A DNA stretch of 14,499 nucleotides, taken from contig WGAP01000081.1 in assembly GCA_015494775.1 (NCBI GenBank), forward strand, positions 1 through 14,499, given 5' to 3'. Source of the stretch: Flavobacteriales bacterium (GTDB lineage Bacteria > Bacteroidota > Bacteroidia > Flavobacteriales > Flavobacteriaceae). This document shows positions 13,961-14,499 of the stretch, in pieces. Each line of letters starts with the position of its first letter. The stretch's first letter is position 1. The position numbers were made by a program, and so were the translations under genes. The notes below the pieces were generated by a model that ran no database searches, was not told the DNA's origin, and saw only the letters and a list, made by a program, of their open reading frames with translations.

Positions 13961-14499
13961 GGGTTTCGTTGCGCAGGTTGTGGTTAATCACGCTTTTGAT
14001 GACTTCGATGGCGGTTTCGTTGCGCCGGTCGTTGGGGATGATGATGTCGGCGTAGGATTTGGTGGGTTCGATGAATTGCTCGTGCATGGGTTTGAGCGTG
14101 GTTTGGTAGCGGGTGAGCACTTCGTCCACCGTGCGTCCGCGTTCGGCGATGTCGCGACGGATACGGCGGATAAGCCGTTCGTCGGCATCGGCGTGGACAA
14201 ATATTTTAAGGTCGAACAAATCGCGCAATCGCGGGTCGGCAAAGATGAGGATGCCTTCCACGATCATCACGCGTTTGGGATGGGTGAGGATGCTATCGCC
14301 GGTGCGGGTGTATTTGATAAAGGAATAAACCGGTTGCTCGACGGTTTGGCCGTTTTTGAGGCGGGTCAGATGTTCGTGGAGCAGGTCGAAATCGATGGCG
14401 CGCGGGTGGTCGAAGTTGAATTTGGCGCGTTCTTCGAGGGGCAGGTGGTCCAAGCTCACATAGTAGTTGTCTTGGGGGATAATGCCGATGTCGTCGGTG
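13938..14499 (-). CDS. udk: Uridine kinase (5' end outside window)
   Basis: This enzyme phosphorylates uridine and cytidine in pyrimidine salvage. The visible 186 residues run from the first complete in-window codon to the stop; the P-loop lies beyond the window edge. The readable start, IGIIPQDNYYVSLDHLPLEER, carries the substrate-binding Asp-Asn-Tyr-Tyr signature. FNFDHPRAIDFDLL follows, then VMIVEGILIFADPRLRDLFDLKIFVHADADERLIRRIRRDIAERGRT, which holds the Walker B-like strand and the arginine-rich lid. This order is standard for Udk. The ORF is open to the edge; a GTG at 14459 is internal. It overlaps divIC by 23 nt and is the most upstream visible gene of the cluster. Confidence 0.95.
   Translation of the reverse strand, partial: TDDIGIIPQDNYYVSLDHLPLEERAKFNFDHPRAIDFDLLHEHLTRLKNGQTVEQPVYSFIKYTRTGDSILTHPKRVMIVEGILIFADPRLRDLFDLKIFVHADADERLIRRIRRDIAERGRTVDEVLTRYQTTLKPMHEQFIEPTKSYADIIIPNDRRNETAIEVIKSVINHNLRNETHEQSERN

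Overview
The window is a chromosomal segment of a member of the Bacteroidota. The evidence is a DUF2723 GT-C membrane glycosyltransferase about 1,000 residues long, a signal peptidase I with an extra N-terminal membrane domain, a B12-domain-less methylmalonyl-CoA mutase small subunit between a DivIC-type septum protein and miaA, matches to the Bacteroidota -7 promoter box (TAnnTTTG), and no clear Shine-Dalgarno sequences. The host DNA looks moderately GC-rich. I cannot name the genus. Every gene I can support lies on the minus strand, so transcription runs from high to low coordinates.

Layout from right to left. (i) 14499-10341: a tightly packed cluster, udk (5' end outside the window) - divIC/ftsB-like - methylmalonyl-CoA mutase small subunit - DnaQ-type exonuclease with a degenerate GIY-YIG-like tail - miaA. 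Every junction overlaps. (ii) 10340-9505: an 836-bp non-coding stretch full of hairpins and dispersed repeats, ending in a likely promoter. (iii) 9504-3726: the DUF2723 gene and polA, 4 nt apart. The polA product keeps its 5' nuclease and polymerase motifs but seems to have lost the proofreading active site. (iv) 3725-3337: a GC-rich repeat followed by an AT-rich leader. (v) 3336-1547: an AT-rich two-gene cassette encoding a ParA/MinD-type ATPase and a single-domain RelA/SpoT-type nucleotidyltransferase, joined by an ATGA overlap and closed by an intrinsic terminator at about 1404-1430. (vi) 1403-841: another repeat-rich non-coding stretch. (vii) 840-1: lepB, whose C-terminus lies outside the window.

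The most interesting item is the ParA-RelA/SpoT cassette. Its base composition differs sharply from its neighbours, it has its own terminator, and it sits between GC-rich dispersed repeats, all consistent with horizontal acquisition at a repeat-rich site. The pairing suggests an ATPase-controlled alarmone synthetase or nucleotide pyrophosphokinase, possibly a toxin-antitoxin or anti-phage module. That function is inference.

The second notable item is a family of REP-like hairpin units. They share the unpaired tracts TTCGATACA and CACTCA, while their stems differ in sequence yet remain paired. Units occur in both large gaps, and the larger repeats carrying them form an inverted pair around 1117-1326 and 9699-9863.
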